Part shown: one piece after another, positions 25,788-37,434 of the stretch
Position numbering within the stretch: the stretch's first letter is position 1
Layout: every line of letters starts with the position of its first letter
Source of the DNA: Mycolicibacterium chitae
Lineage (GTDB): Bacteria; Actinomycetota; Actinomycetes; Mycobacteriales; Mycobacteriaceae
Length of the DNA stretch: 64,000 nucleotides
Direction of reading: 5' to 3'
Assembly (NCBI RefSeq): GCF_900637205.1
Contig: NZ_LR134355.1
Span: forward strand, 2,480,001-2,544,000
Notes under the pieces: model-generated
Database searches by the model: none
What the model saw: the letters and a program-made list of their open reading frames with translations, nothing else
What the model was told of the DNA's origin: nothing
Translations under genes and position numbers: made by a program

Positions 25788-26291
25788 TCAAGAACGGCTC
25801 AACTCCGGGCGTGTCATGGTGCCGATGGAAATTGGGTCGACGGAGTCCACCTGTATGTCACGGACTCTCGCGAGCCGGCCCCACGCCGTGCGGCCGCCCC
25901 GGGTGTGCAGCAGCGGGCCGATCGTGCGGTGGAAGCGGGCCACTTCGGCCGGTGTGCTGGGCCGCGGGGGACCGACCGCTCCGATCAACCGGATGCCCGG
26001 GGGAGCGGCGAAAACGCCTGTGGCCAGGGCTCGGAGCCATAGTCCCCGGCCGCTGTCGACGGCCAGGATGGTGACTCGCGGGTCGGCGTCGACGTTGGCG
26101 GCCAGGCGGGTGTTGAACACGTCGAAGTACCACGCGGTCCCGATGTCGTGGTCCAGTAGCACCGATCCGATCGGCGTCACGTGCGGGGAGCCGTCGGGGT
26201 TGCGCGAGGCGATGCTGCAGTGCAGCGAGCTGCGGACCGCGCGTCGAACGACGTGCCGCGCTGTGCGCCATTGGGTTTCGGTGATGCTCAT
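25788..26291 (-). CDS. Pyridoxamine 5'-phosphate oxidase-like flavin/F420 split-barrel protein
   Basis: 167 residues, ATG 26291 overlapping the tetR stop (ATGA) with AGGAGGAG upstream. Split-barrel fold (HCSIASRNPDGSPHVTPIG; YFDVFNTRLAANVDADPRVTI). Such proteins bind FMN, F420 or haem. Third gene of the rifampicin monooxygenase-tetR-split-barrel run, so possibly a redox partner or detoxification helper; inferred only from position. Confidence 0.75.
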   Translation of the reverse strand: MSITETQWRTARHVVRRAVRSSLHCSIASRNPDGSPHVTPIGSVLLDHDIGTAWYFDVFNTRLAANVDADPRVTILAVDSGRGLWLRALATGVFAAPPGIRLIGAVGPPRPSTPAEVARFHRTIGPLLHTRGGRTAWGRLARVRDIQVDSVDPISIGTMTRPELSRS

Positions 26292-26887
26292 GGCTCCTCC
26301 TGCGTTGTGGTGGTGGGGTGCGCGAGGGTGGTGCGGACCGTCGCTTCGACCAGGTCGTCGAGTTCGGGTTCGGGCGCGCGGCCGCGCAGCAGGGCGGGGC
26401 GAACCGCGGCGTAGGGCACGTCGATCACCGCGAATCGCACCCGCAGTGGGTCGGTGCCGGACCGGGTCGACAGCTGCGACAGATAGGTCGAGACTGCCGC
26501 GAGTTGTTCCTCGTTGCGCGGCCGCACCGCGGTCGGCCAGCCGTCGGGCAACAGGTCGCGGGGCCGGTAGAGCATCAGCACGCTGGCGTCCGCCCGGTTG
26601 GCGCGGCTCCACTCGAGTACGTGCAGTGCGCTGCGCACCGCGGCGTCGAGCGGGTCGGGTGCGGCGACGGCGGCGGTGAGCCCGGCCTGGAAACGCTCCA
26701 CGGCGCGCAGCCACACCTCGGCGGCCAGCAGGTCCCGATTCGCGAACCGGTAGTACACCGACCCCGACGGCGCGCCCAGCGCGGTGACCACGCCCTGCAC
26801 CGTGAGCCCGGCCGGGCCACGGGTGAGCAACAACTCGCGCGCGGCGTCCAGCAGGGTGTCGGCGTCGAACCTCGGTGCGCGTCCCAT
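26288..26887 (-). CDS. TetR-family regulator downstream of the rifampicin monooxygenase gene
   Basis: 199 residues. HTH in residues about 26-46 (LTVQGVVTALGAPSGSVYYR). The C-terminal part is of the broad TetR ligand-binding type. It starts 26 bases after the monooxygenase stop, and a perfect 10-bp inverted repeat fills that gap, so it is probably autoregulated. It overlaps the next gene by 4 bases. Confidence 0.87.
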   Translation of the reverse strand: MGRAPRFDADTLLDAARELLLTRGPAGLTVQGVVTALGAPSGSVYYRFANRDLLAAEVWLRAVERFQAGLTAAVAAPDPLDAAVRSALHVLEWSRANRADASVLMLYRPRDLLPDGWPTAVRPRNEEQLAAVSTYLSQLSTRSGTDPLRVRFAVIDVPYAAVRPALLRGRAPEPELDDLVEATVRTTLAHPTTTTQEEP

Positions 26888-26890
26888 CAG

Positions 26891-26913
26891 ATTTTAGAGA
26901 GTAATCTCTAAAA

Positions 26914-26914
<1 letters not shown>
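26891..26914. promoter_or_regulatory. Perfect palindrome, probable TetR operator
   Basis: ATTTTAGAGA-GTAA-TCTCTAAAAT: perfect 10-bp arms with a 4-base centre, immediately upstream of the TetR ATG (26887) and touching the monooxygenase stop codon. AT-rich against a GC-rich background, as for a TetR operator. It could also weaken read-through from the monooxygenase gene. Confidence 0.75.
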
Positions 26915-28401
<1,487 letters not shown>

Positions 28402-28428
28402 TCAGCGGATCTGGCTTCGGGCCCGACG

Positions 28429-28459
28429 ATTCTGCAGCATGACGGGGGCCTTGCCACAA
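28429..28459 (-). promoter_or_regulatory. Candidate promoter of the rifampicin monooxygenase gene
   Basis: On the minus strand TTGTGG (28454-28459, inside the rifamycin-associated element), 19 bases, CAGAAT (28429-28434). The leader to the ATG is then about 75 bases. Confidence 0.45.
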
Positions 28460-28464
28460 GCCCC
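28444..28464 (-). promoter_or_regulatory. Rifamycin-associated element (RAE)
   Basis: On the minus strand GGGGCTTG, TGG, CAAGGCCCC. This matches the RAE inverted repeat as I remember it, found upstream of rifamycin-inactivating genes in actinomycetes and needed for rifampicin induction. It lies about 97 bases upstream of the rifampicin monooxygenase ATG, in the correct orientation, with the -35 box inside it. Confidence 0.8.
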
Positions 28465-28504
28465 GGGGTGCGCTATACGTTGAAAGTGAGGCGGAAACAG
28501 GGCG

Positions 28505-30034
28505 TCAGTTGCGCCGGTTGAGTCGTCCGCCCATCCGAAGCCACTGCACCTGTCCGTCGTCGCCGCGCACGAAGTTCGCGCGGTTATGCAGCGAGTTCCC
28601 GTCGCGGTCGAGGTGCAGCACGTAGTCGTCGCGGTAGAACGCCAGATAGGCCGGCGCGTGCGGCTCGGGGGGCTTGGGCTCGCCGTCGGCGTTCAGCACG
28701 CGGTAGCGCAGCCGGCCGTCCTCGGCCGTGAGCACCGCCTCGGTGCTGTTGACCGCGCCGTCGGCCTCGATCTCGGTGGCGGTGTAGCGGCCCTCGTAAG
28801 CGGCCAGCTCCGTGGGGCTCAGGTCGCGCACGTCGGCGGGCAGGTTGTGCAGTCCGGCGAAGCGCTGCAGCGCCCAGTCGTCGTACATGATGTCGGCGAT
28901 CAACCGGTCCCCGCTGTCGGAGTTGGTGAGCACCGTCAGGGCGAAGTCGCGGTCCGGAACGAAGTAGAACCCAGACTGCTGACCCGGCCAGGAGCCGCCG
29001 TGCATGATCACCGGCACCCCCTCGGCGGTGGGCCGCACATGCCAGGCCACCCCGGCGCCGTCGACCTCGACGATCAGCGTGCCCGGCGGACCGAGGTGCG
29101 AACGCATGGCCTGCAAGGACTCGGTGGTCAGCAGCTGCTCGCCGTCGGGGCCGCCGCCGTCGCCGAGATGGAATCGGGCGTAACGCAATTGGTCCCGTGC
29201 GGTGGAGATCAGCCCGCCGGTCGGGTGCAGCGAGCGGCCCATCACCCAGGCGTCGCGGTTGAGCACCGCGCGCCCCTCGACGTTGTTGTGCGATGCGGTG
29301 GTGGGGACGTCGGTGAGTTCGTCGGGGAAGAACCCGCTGCGGTCGAGGTGCAGCGGGTCCAGGACCAACTCCTGCAGCGCCTGCTCGTAGGTGTTGCCGG
29401 TGACCTTCTCGATGAGGTGGCCGGCCAGCGCGAGGGCCGCGTTGTTGTAGGCGAACGTGGTGCCCAGCGGCGTCAGCTGCGGCAGCGTGGCCATTCCGGC
29501 GGCGTACTTGGCCAGCGCGTCGTCGCCGGGACCGAAATCGACGTAGTAGTCGCCCAGCCAGCCCGCGGAGTGGTTGAGCAACTGGCGCACCGTGACCCGT
29601 TCGGCCACCTCGGGATCGGAAGTGGTGAAGTCGGGAAGATAGGTCCGGACCCGTTCGTCGAGGTGGACGTCGCCGGATTCCACCAGGCGCATCAGCGCGG
29701 TCCCGGTGAACGTCTTGGTGGTCGAGCCGACCCGGAAAAGCGTGTCTTCGGTGACGTCCTCGGGCTCCTCGAGGTTGGTGACGCCGAAGCCGCGCAGGTG
29801 TTCGCGGCCCTGGTGCCACACCCCGACGGCCACCCCGGGCACGGCGTAGCGCGCCATGAGTTCTTCGACCTTGGCGTCGAGTTCAGCAAACCTCGCGTCG
29901 TCGTCGGGGGCTGGTTCCGTGCGGCTACACGCCGTCGTGGCCGCGGTGCCGGCGAACAATGCGGCCACCGTGAGGCCGCCCGCACCGCGGAGCAGAGTTC
30001 GGCGTGGAAAGGGGCGACCGTAATGGTGTTGCAC
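28505..30034 (-). CDS. Tat-exported lipoprotein serine hydrolase (class C beta-lactamase-like)
   Basis: 509 residues from GTG 30034 (AAGGA 11 bases upstream); ATG 30085 would add 17 residues. A twin-arginine signal (PFPRRTLLRG) ends in a lipobox ATTAC (Cys36). The beta-lactamase/DD-peptidase domain has S104-T-T-K107 (VGSTTKTFTG), YNN in FAYNNAAL and HGG near VIMHGGSWPG. A C-terminal domain of about 120 residues (after YEGRYTATE) resembles the lipocalin-like extension of PBP4*/esterase relatives. Could be an esterase, a peptidase or a beta-lactamase; not assignable. Confidence 0.8.
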   Translation of the reverse strand: MQHHYGRPFPRRTLLRGAGGLTVAALFAGTAATTACSRTEPAPDDDARFAELDAKVEELMARYAVPGVAVGVWHQGREHLRGFGVTNLEEPEDVTEDTLFRVGSTTKTFTGTALMRLVESGDVHLDERVRTYLPDFTTSDPEVAERVTVRQLLNHSAGWLGDYYVDFGPGDDALAKYAAGMATLPQLTPLGTTFAYNNAALALAGHLIEKVTGNTYEQALQELVLDPLHLDRSGFFPDELTDVPTTASHNNVEGRAVLNRDAWVMGRSLHPTGGLISTARDQLRYARFHLGDGGGPDGEQLLTTESLQAMRSHLGPPGTLIVEVDGAGVAWHVRPTAEGVPVIMHGGSWPGQQSGFYFVPDRDFALTVLTNSDSGDRLIADIMYDDWALQRFAGLHNLPADVRDLSPTELAAYEGRYTATEIEADGAVNSTEAVLTAEDGRLRYRVLNADGEPKPPEPHAPAYLAFYRDDYVLHLDRDGNSLHNRANFVRGDDGQVQWLRMGGRLNRRN

Positions 30035-30094
30035 GGCTTCGAATTTCCTTGTTCGCGCGTCAATTGGCCTGAGCGCGATCACCATAACAGCGCG

Positions 30095-30115
30095 ACCGTC
30101 AATTCTCGTGACGGT
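30095..30115. promoter_or_regulatory. Inverted repeat upstream of the serine hydrolase
   Basis: ACCGTCA-ATTCTCG-TGACGGT: 7-bp perfect arms with a 7-base centre, 60-80 bases before GTG 30034. Candidate operator; the regulator is not known. Confidence 0.4.
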
Positions 30116-30163
30116 TGGAAAAATTGGCCCACATGAAATCGACTGTTGTGCAGGGTAGTTGAG

Positions 30164-30742
30164 TCAGGCGGGCCAGCGGTCGGTGAACGCCGTTGGCGTC
30201 CAGTCCGGCCAGCGGGGCTGACCGACGATGAAACCGCCGTGTAGTTGGGCGACGATACGAGGTCCTCGTCGGGTGCTGTTGTCGTAGAACGTGGCTGAAT
30301 CGACCCGCTGCGCGGCGCGGGCGGCCAGCTCCCATACCCGCCCGTAGCGTTCCCGGATCTTGTTCTCGGGCACCGCGTGTCCGCCGGCGGTGACGCGGTG
30401 GGCCACGCGCAGCACCGCGAGCTCTTCGGGGATCAGCACGACGTGCAGGGCCACGACGTAGCCGGCTGCGAGGGCCGTGTCGACGAGTTCGAGCTTCGAT
30501 GGGTGTGAGAACACGGTCTCGGCGATGAACGATTCACCGAGTTCGATGAGCCGGGCGCGGGTGGCGGCCGCGGTACGCGCGGCCTCGTAGGCGTGTTCGG
30601 CGGCATCAGCGGGCCAACGCCGCTTGGCGATCTCGTCGGCATTGACGAACGCGCTACCCGGCAGCAGGGGCGCCAGGGTCAGCTCCACGAAGGTAGATTT
30701 TCCGGCGCCGTTGCAGCCGATGACGAGGTCCAGCCGCTTCAT
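30164..30742 (-). CDS. Zeta-like toxin (P-loop kinase)
   Basis: 192 residues. Walker A GCNGAGKST (9-17), NADEIAKRRWP, and GESFIAETVFSHPSK match the zeta toxin/UDP-N-acetylglucosamine kinase family, which poisons cell-wall precursors. Shorter than PezT but similar in length to Rv0366c. It follows a ParD-like gene by 28 bases, the type II toxin-antitoxin layout of Rv0366c/Rv0367c. Activity is unproven. Confidence 0.8.
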   Translation of the reverse strand: MKRLDLVIGCNGAGKSTFVELTLAPLLPGSAFVNADEIAKRRWPADAAEHAYEAARTAAATRARLIELGESFIAETVFSHPSKLELVDTALAAGYVVALHVVLIPEELAVLRVAHRVTAGGHAVPENKIRERYGRVWELAARAAQRVDSATFYDNSTRRGPRIVAQLHGGFIVGQPRWPDWTPTAFTDRWPA

Positions 30743-30770
30743 CTCGGCGCGACCCGTTCGCCGTCACGGG

Positions 30771-31160
30771 TCACGGACGAGGTTCCAGCACCGCCGTCGT
30801 TCCATCGGGCCGGTACTGCACGATCTGTCCATCGTCATCGAGGGCGACGGTGGTCACGCCGCGGTCGGCAAGAATCTGCCCGTAGTCGGTGCGCGCCAAG
30901 TTTTCCTCGAGGGCGGCGGTGATCTCTGCGTTGAACGCCACGCCCTCCTCGGGGCTGAGGTTGCGCAGGGGGGTTTCGCCGGCCAACGCGGCTTCGACCT
31001 TGCGGCGTGCGGCGCTGTGCTGGCTGGAGACCGCGCGGCCGACCCGCGCCCAGTGGTCGAGTTGTTGTTTGGCCGAGCGGCTCTGGCGGGCACCTTCGAC
31101 CGCCGCGGCATCGACGAGGTCCGCGGCGAACCGGGTCACCCGGTCGGTGGTATCCGTCAT
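30771..31160 (-). CDS. ParD-like antitoxin of the zeta module
   Basis: 129 residues from ATG 31160 (GGAG upstream; an upstream in-frame ATG at 31184 sits inside the operator and is less likely). TDRVTRFAADLVDAAAVEGARQSRSAKQQLDHWARVGRAV matches ParD-like antitoxins in type II systems: an N-terminal DNA-binding helix-rich part, then a C-terminal toxin-binding tail. It overlaps a promoter with three copies of GTGTAGCA, so it probably represses its own operon. Confidence 0.78.
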   Translation of the reverse strand: MTDTTDRVTRFAADLVDAAAVEGARQSRSAKQQLDHWARVGRAVSSQHSAARRKVEAALAGETPLRNLSPEEGVAFNAEITAALEENLARTDYGQILADRGVTTVALDDDGQIVQYRPDGTTAVLEPRP

Positions 31161-31167
31161 GACGACT

Positions 31168-31221
31168 CCGTGATCGTGTAGCAATCTGAAACGAGTGTAG
31201 CATATTGCTACACGATCACGG
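31168..31221 (-). promoter_or_regulatory. Compound operator/promoter of the toxin-antitoxin operon
   Basis: An 18-bp perfect inverted repeat, CCGTGATCGTGTAGCAAT (31168-31185) and its complement (31204-31221), separated by 18 bases. A second inverted repeat GTGTAGCA-TAT-TGCTACAC (31195-31213) lies inside it. The word GTGTAGCA thus occurs three times (31176, 31195 direct; 31206 inverted). On the minus strand a -10 box TACACT (31194-31199) is embedded. Typical of an autoregulated antitoxin. Confidence 0.8.
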
Positions 31222-31232
31222 CCGTCGTTGAA

Positions 31233-31880
31233 TCAGCTGGTCGCGTCGAGGATCTTGATGGCGAAGATCAGCGAGTCACCGGGCTGGATGCCGGCGGCGG
31301 GCTGGCCGTCGGGGTAGCCGTCGGCCGAGGTCATGGCCACGCCCACGGTGGAGCCCACGGTCTGACCGGCGATGGCCTTCTGGAAGCCGGGGACCACGCC
31401 GCCCAGCGGGAAGTCGATGGGCGCGCCCTGCTCGTAGGTGCTGTCGAACACCGACCCGTCGCGGCCGTTGACGCCCATGTAGCAGACCAGGACGGTGGCG
31501 TCGTCGGCGACCACCGGGCCGTCGCCGGCCTGCAGCGTCTGCACCTGGGTCTCGGCCACGCTGAACGGCGCCTCGACGGTGACCAGCGGCGCCGCGGACT
31601 CGGTGGCGCCGGTGACCGCGACGCTGCCGGTGTCGCCGGGCAACGTCCACTCGGGCGTGCCGCCCTCGGCCGGAGCCGTGGTCGGGCACTCGGCGGCAGC
31701 GACCGTCGTCTCATCGACCGTCGTCTCGTTGACGGAGGTGGTGACCACCTCGGCGACCGAGGGGGTGGTCGGTGAGGTGGCGGTGTCGGTGTCCGAGGAA
31801 CCGCAGGCGCTCAGCGTCAGGGCGACCATGGCGGCGCCGGCGACGAACGTGAAGGAGGTGGGTATGCGAGAAGAGTTCAC
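31233..31880 (-). CDS. FKBP-type peptidyl-prolyl isomerase lipoprotein
   Basis: 215 residues from GTG 31880. Lipoprotein signal with lipobox LSAC (Cys26), a Thr/Ser-rich linker (about 30-65), then an FKBP domain with VLVCYMGVNGRDGSVFDSTYEQG and GGVVPGFQKAIAGQTVGS. Folds or helps secreted proteins at the outer face of the membrane. The start follows TAGCGT by seven bases, implying a leaderless transcript. Confidence 0.85.
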   Translation of the reverse strand: MNSSRIPTSFTFVAGAAMVALTLSACGSSDTDTATSPTTPSVAEVVTTSVNETTVDETTVAAAECPTTAPAEGGTPEWTLPGDTGSVAVTGATESAAPLVTVEAPFSVAETQVQTLQAGDGPVVADDATVLVCYMGVNGRDGSVFDSTYEQGAPIDFPLGGVVPGFQKAIAGQTVGSTVGVAMTSADGYPDGQPAAGIQPGDSLIFAIKILDATS

Positions 31881-31887
31881 GATGGTC

Positions 31888-31893
31888 ACGCTA
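31888..31893 (-). promoter_or_regulatory. -10 box of the FKBP lipoprotein gene
   Basis: TAGCGT on the minus strand, seven bases, then GTG 31880. Confidence 0.4.
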
Positions 31894-31944
31894 CAGACGC
31901 CGGCCGCCACCGGGGCGCTACCCCGTGAGCCAGGTGAAATCGGC

Positions 31945-32103
31945 TCAGTCCCGCGTGTCGCTGTCGGAACTGGGCTCGGCGATGTCCGGGGCGACTTCCC
32001 GGGTGGCCATTCCGCCCTTGCCGCCCTGATCGGTAGGGCCTGGGGCCGGCGGTTCCTGCCCGGGCTCGGGTCCGGTCGCGTTGTCCTTGCTGTGCTTGCC
32101 CAT
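31945..32103 (-). CDS. Small hydrophilic protein, 52 residues
   Basis: ATG 32103 with AAAGGAG 6 bases upstream, 52 codons and TGA. The protein is polar and disordered-looking: MGKHSKDNATGPEPGQEPPA then a Gly/Lys turn, then acidic SSDSDTRD. It lies between furA copy 2 and the FKBP gene. The strong ribosome site and typical codon use support coding. No known family. Confidence 0.6.
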   Translation of the reverse strand: MGKHSKDNATGPEPGQEPPAPGPTDQGGKGGMATREVAPDIAEPSSDSDTRD

Positions 32104-32228
32104 GAATGGCTCCTTTCGTCCGCCTTCGGTACCCGCAAATGCGCGAATTCAAACATCGAATTTCGGCCCTTGACGGTCCCGGGTGGGCACACTGAAAAGC
32201 AAGTGCCACAGCGTATTTCGATTGACAC

Positions 32229-32257
32229 TTGATACTTTAAAATCTGCGCGCCACACT
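32229..32257 (+). promoter_or_regulatory. furA copy 2 promoter
   Basis: TTGATA (32229-32234), a 17-base spacer and CACACT (32252-32257), seven bases before ATG 32265. The region 32204-32245 is strongly AT-rich, including TTGACA at 32222 and ACTTTAAAAT, and probably contains the FurA binding site. Confidence 0.5.
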
Positions 32258-32264
32258 CGGGAGA

Positions 32265-34980
<2,716 letters not shown>

Positions 34981-35056
34981 GTCGACGCTCGACCCGTCGT
35001 CGGCGGCGGATCTGTGCGACGATGCTCGCTACGCCACAGAGAGGATCGTCGGGTTC

Positions 35057-35596
35057 ATGACCGTAAGGCACCCCATCGTGCTGGCCGCCGCCGGGTTGGC
35101 GGCCGTCGGGGTGGCCCTGGGCGCGGCCCAGTCGGCCGCCGCGGACCCGGTTCCGCCGCCCCCGCCGGCCGAGCCCGGGGCGCCACCACCGCCGCTGCCG
35201 CCGGGGCCGCCGACGGTGCCCGAGATGGCGAATCCGGTCTACGGTACGGGCCAGTACGGCTCGGGCCCGCTGGGTACGCTTCGTGACCTCTGGCACCAGG
35301 CCCGCAATCCCTACTATCTGGTTGACGACCCGGCGATGGTTCCCGGTGGCGGTGCACCGCCACCGCCGGGGGCCGGGCCGGCGCCGGCATTGCCGCCCGG
35401 CTTCGTGTCGATGAACGCGCCGGGGTCCGAGACCGCGTCGACGGCCGCGCCTCCGAACAGCGGTGGTCCGCCGCTGCCGGAGGGCTACTATCCGATCGAC
35501 GGGCCGCCGCCCCCGGGATACGAGTTCGTCCAGCCCGGACAGCCGGATCCGGCATCGCCGCCGGGCTTCCCGACGCCGCCGGCCCCAACGCCGTAG
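35057..35596 (+). CDS. Secreted proline-rich protein
   Basis: 179 residues from ATG 35057 (GAGAGGA upstream). Signal peptide about 1-28 (AQSAAADPV). The rest is Pro/Gly/Ala-rich with PPPPPAEPGAPPPPLPPGPP and PPPPGYEF; a short non-repetitive segment (NPVYGTGQYGSGPLGTLRDLWHQARNPYYLVDDP residues) is the only likely structured part. Cell-envelope or secreted protein of unknown job. Confidence 0.65.
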   Translation: MTVRHPIVLAAAGLAAVGVALGAAQSAAADPVPPPPPAEPGAPPPPLPPGPPTVPEMANPVYGTGQYGSGPLGTLRDLWHQARNPYYLVDDPAMVPGGGAPPPPGAGPAPALPPGFVSMNAPGSETASTAAPPNSGGPPLPEGYYPIDGPPPPGYEFVQPGQPDPASPPGFPTPPAPTP

Positions 35597-35603
35597 CGGA
35601 CCC

Positions 35604-36437
35604 TCAGAGTTCGAGCGAACGGGCCGCGTCGAGGACCAGGGACGTGATCTCCTCCTCGTCCTTGGGGGCCATCGCGAAACCGGGGTGGAACCCGTCGGCG
35701 CGGCGCACCCCGACGCTGCGGGCCGAGAGCTTGTACACGCCGAAGGCGCACGGCCGCCCCAGATCACGCTCGATCACCAGGGCGCTGAGCGCGGTGTTCG
35801 CCAGCGTCGCCAACGTGACCAGCCGCGCATGGAAGTGCGGCGAGTCGACCACCGCGGCGCCGTGCGCGTGCATCAGTGCGCGCTGCGCGAAGTTGACGCC
35901 GGCCAGCAGCGAGTCGACGATCTCGCGCAGCGGACCGTCCGTGGCGATCGCGAGGTACTTGTCCGGATGCAGCGTCGCGTCCACCGCCGCGGTGGTCGCG
36001 CCGCAGCGTGAATGCCCGACTACGGCAAACACTTTCACGCTCGGCAGGTGTGCGGCGGCGTAGTGCAGGGAACCGCGGCAGGCGGCACCGGTGACGTTGC
36101 CGGCCACCCGCACGACGAACAGTTCGTTGGCGGCCTGGCCCAGGGTCAGCTCGATGGGTACCCGTGCGTCCGAGCAACTGAGCACCGCGGCGAACGGTTC
36201 CTGCGTGAGCACGCCGTCGTTGTCGGCCGGGCCAAAGCCCAGGGCGGCGGGGTCCAACCGCCATTCGAGCGGCTCCGAACCCAGCTGCGCGAAGGCCTGA
36301 GACCCTCTGTCCAGCAGTGCGACTGCGTCCTGCGCGGTGTCGGGGGTTCGGACGGGTGGCGGTCCGGTTTCCGCCGTCCAGTGCAAACTCAGCGTCGCCC
36401 CGGCCACGGGAGTTCCTTGTGCGCGTTGCTCACTCAC
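35604..36437 (-). CDS. Beta-class carbonic anhydrase
   Basis: 277 residues from GTG 36437 (7 bases after a TATGGT -10 box). Zinc site: Cys and Asp in LSCSDARVP and His/Cys in VVGHSRCG, complete. It is longer than the usual about 200, with an N-terminal extension of about 60 residues. Interconverts CO2 and bicarbonate; some beta-class relatives hydrolyse carbonyl sulfide, which cannot be excluded from sequence. Confidence 0.88.
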   Translation of the reverse strand: MSEQRAQGTPVAGATLSLHWTAETGPPPVRTPDTAQDAVALLDRGSQAFAQLGSEPLEWRLDPAALGFGPADNDGVLTQEPFAAVLSCSDARVPIELTLGQAANELFVVRVAGNVTGAACRGSLHYAAAHLPSVKVFAVVGHSRCGATTAAVDATLHPDKYLAIATDGPLREIVDSLLAGVNFAQRALMHAHGAAVVDSPHFHARLVTLATLANTALSALVIERDLGRPCAFGVYKLSARSVGVRRADGFHPGFAMAPKDEEEITSLVLDAARSLEL

Positions 36438-36444
36438 GTGCCCC

Positions 36445-36450
36445 ACCATA
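36445..36450 (-). promoter_or_regulatory. -10 box of the carbonic anhydrase gene
   Basis: TATGGT on the minus strand, then GGGGCAC and GTG 36437: leaderless spacing. Confidence 0.45.
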
Positions 36451-36558
36451 CGTCGGCGTCGTGGCCTCTCGTCCGCGATGAGTTTGTGCGGCGAACCCGG
36501 TCTGCATCGGTGACGGAAGTTCACGCGTGGATAACGACGATATGGAAAGGGCGATGTC

Positions 36559-37401
36559 GTGACAACGAAGTCCTCGAGGAGTGGGTACCTGCCGATCAAC
36601 GGACTCCACCTGTACTACGAGGTGTACGGAGAACTGGGGACATCGACGCCGCCCCTGCTGTTGATTCCCGGCGCGTTCATGGCGACCGACTCGATGACGG
36701 CGTGGGTGGCGGCTTTCGAGGCATCGCGGCCTGTGATCATCTTCGATCAGCAGGGCCACGGCCGCACTGCGGATACCGCCCGTGCGATGTCCTACGAGCA
36801 GTTCGCCGACGACGCTGCGGCGCTGTTACGCGCACTGGAGGTGCCGCGCGCCGACGTGATGGGGTATTCGCAGGGCGGCGGGGTGGCACTGCAACTCGCT
36901 GTTCGGCACCCGGCGATGGTGAGCAAGTTGGTCTCGATGTCGGCGACCTTTCGTCAAGACGGCTGGCATCCCTCGGTTTACGAGTCCATCGCGAGCATGG
37001 GCGCCGATGCGTGGTCGGGCACCCCGGTCGAACAGGCATTCTTGGAGCACACGCCCGATCCCGCGGCGTTTGGCGCCTACCTCGAAAAGATGAAGGTGCT
37101 CAACATCGACGACCAGCACATCAGCGACGAGGAGATGCGGTCCATCCCGGCGAAGACCATGGTGATAATCGGCGACGCCGACGGCGTTCGTCTCGAGCAC
37201 GCGCTGGCCATGTTCGAACTGCGCGGTGGCGGTGATGTGGACGCGGCCGCCACCGGCATGCTGCGCCGGTCCCCGCCCGCACGGTTGGTGGTGCTGCCGG
37301 CCATTTCCCACATCGGCCTGGCGGGGGAGTCCGAGGTCCTGGCCCCCATGGTCACTGCGTTTCTCGACGACGTGGCACCGACGACCCCGGAATTGTTCTG
37401 A
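36559..37401 (+). CDS. Alpha/beta-hydrolase
   Basis: 280 residues, GTG 36559 with GAAAGGG upstream. Classical triad: nucleophile Ser in MGYSQGGG, Asp in IGDADGV, His in AISHIGLAGE. Oxyanion residues in IPGAFMATD. Esterase- or epoxide-hydrolase-like; substrate unknown. Confidence 0.85.
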   Translation: MTTKSSRSGYLPINGLHLYYEVYGELGTSTPPLLLIPGAFMATDSMTAWVAAFEASRPVIIFDQQGHGRTADTARAMSYEQFADDAAALLRALEVPRADVMGYSQGGGVALQLAVRHPAMVSKLVSMSATFRQDGWHPSVYESIASMGADAWSGTPVEQAFLEHTPDPAAFGAYLEKMKVLNIDDQHISDEEMRSIPAKTMVIIGDADGVRLEHALAMFELRGGGDVDAAATGMLRRSPPARLVVLPAISHIGLAGESEVLAPMVTAFLDDVAPTTPELF

Positions 37402-37434
37402 CCCGCGGGTCAACGCCCCGCGCCGCGGCCGGCC

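Noticed and set aside
35604..36437. Carbonyl sulfide hydrolase role for the beta-carbonic anhydrase, linked to the thiocyanate-type hydratase
   Set aside because: Some COS hydrolases are beta-class enzymes, but this gene is 15 kb away and shows no feature that separates COS hydrolase from ordinary carbonic anhydrase.
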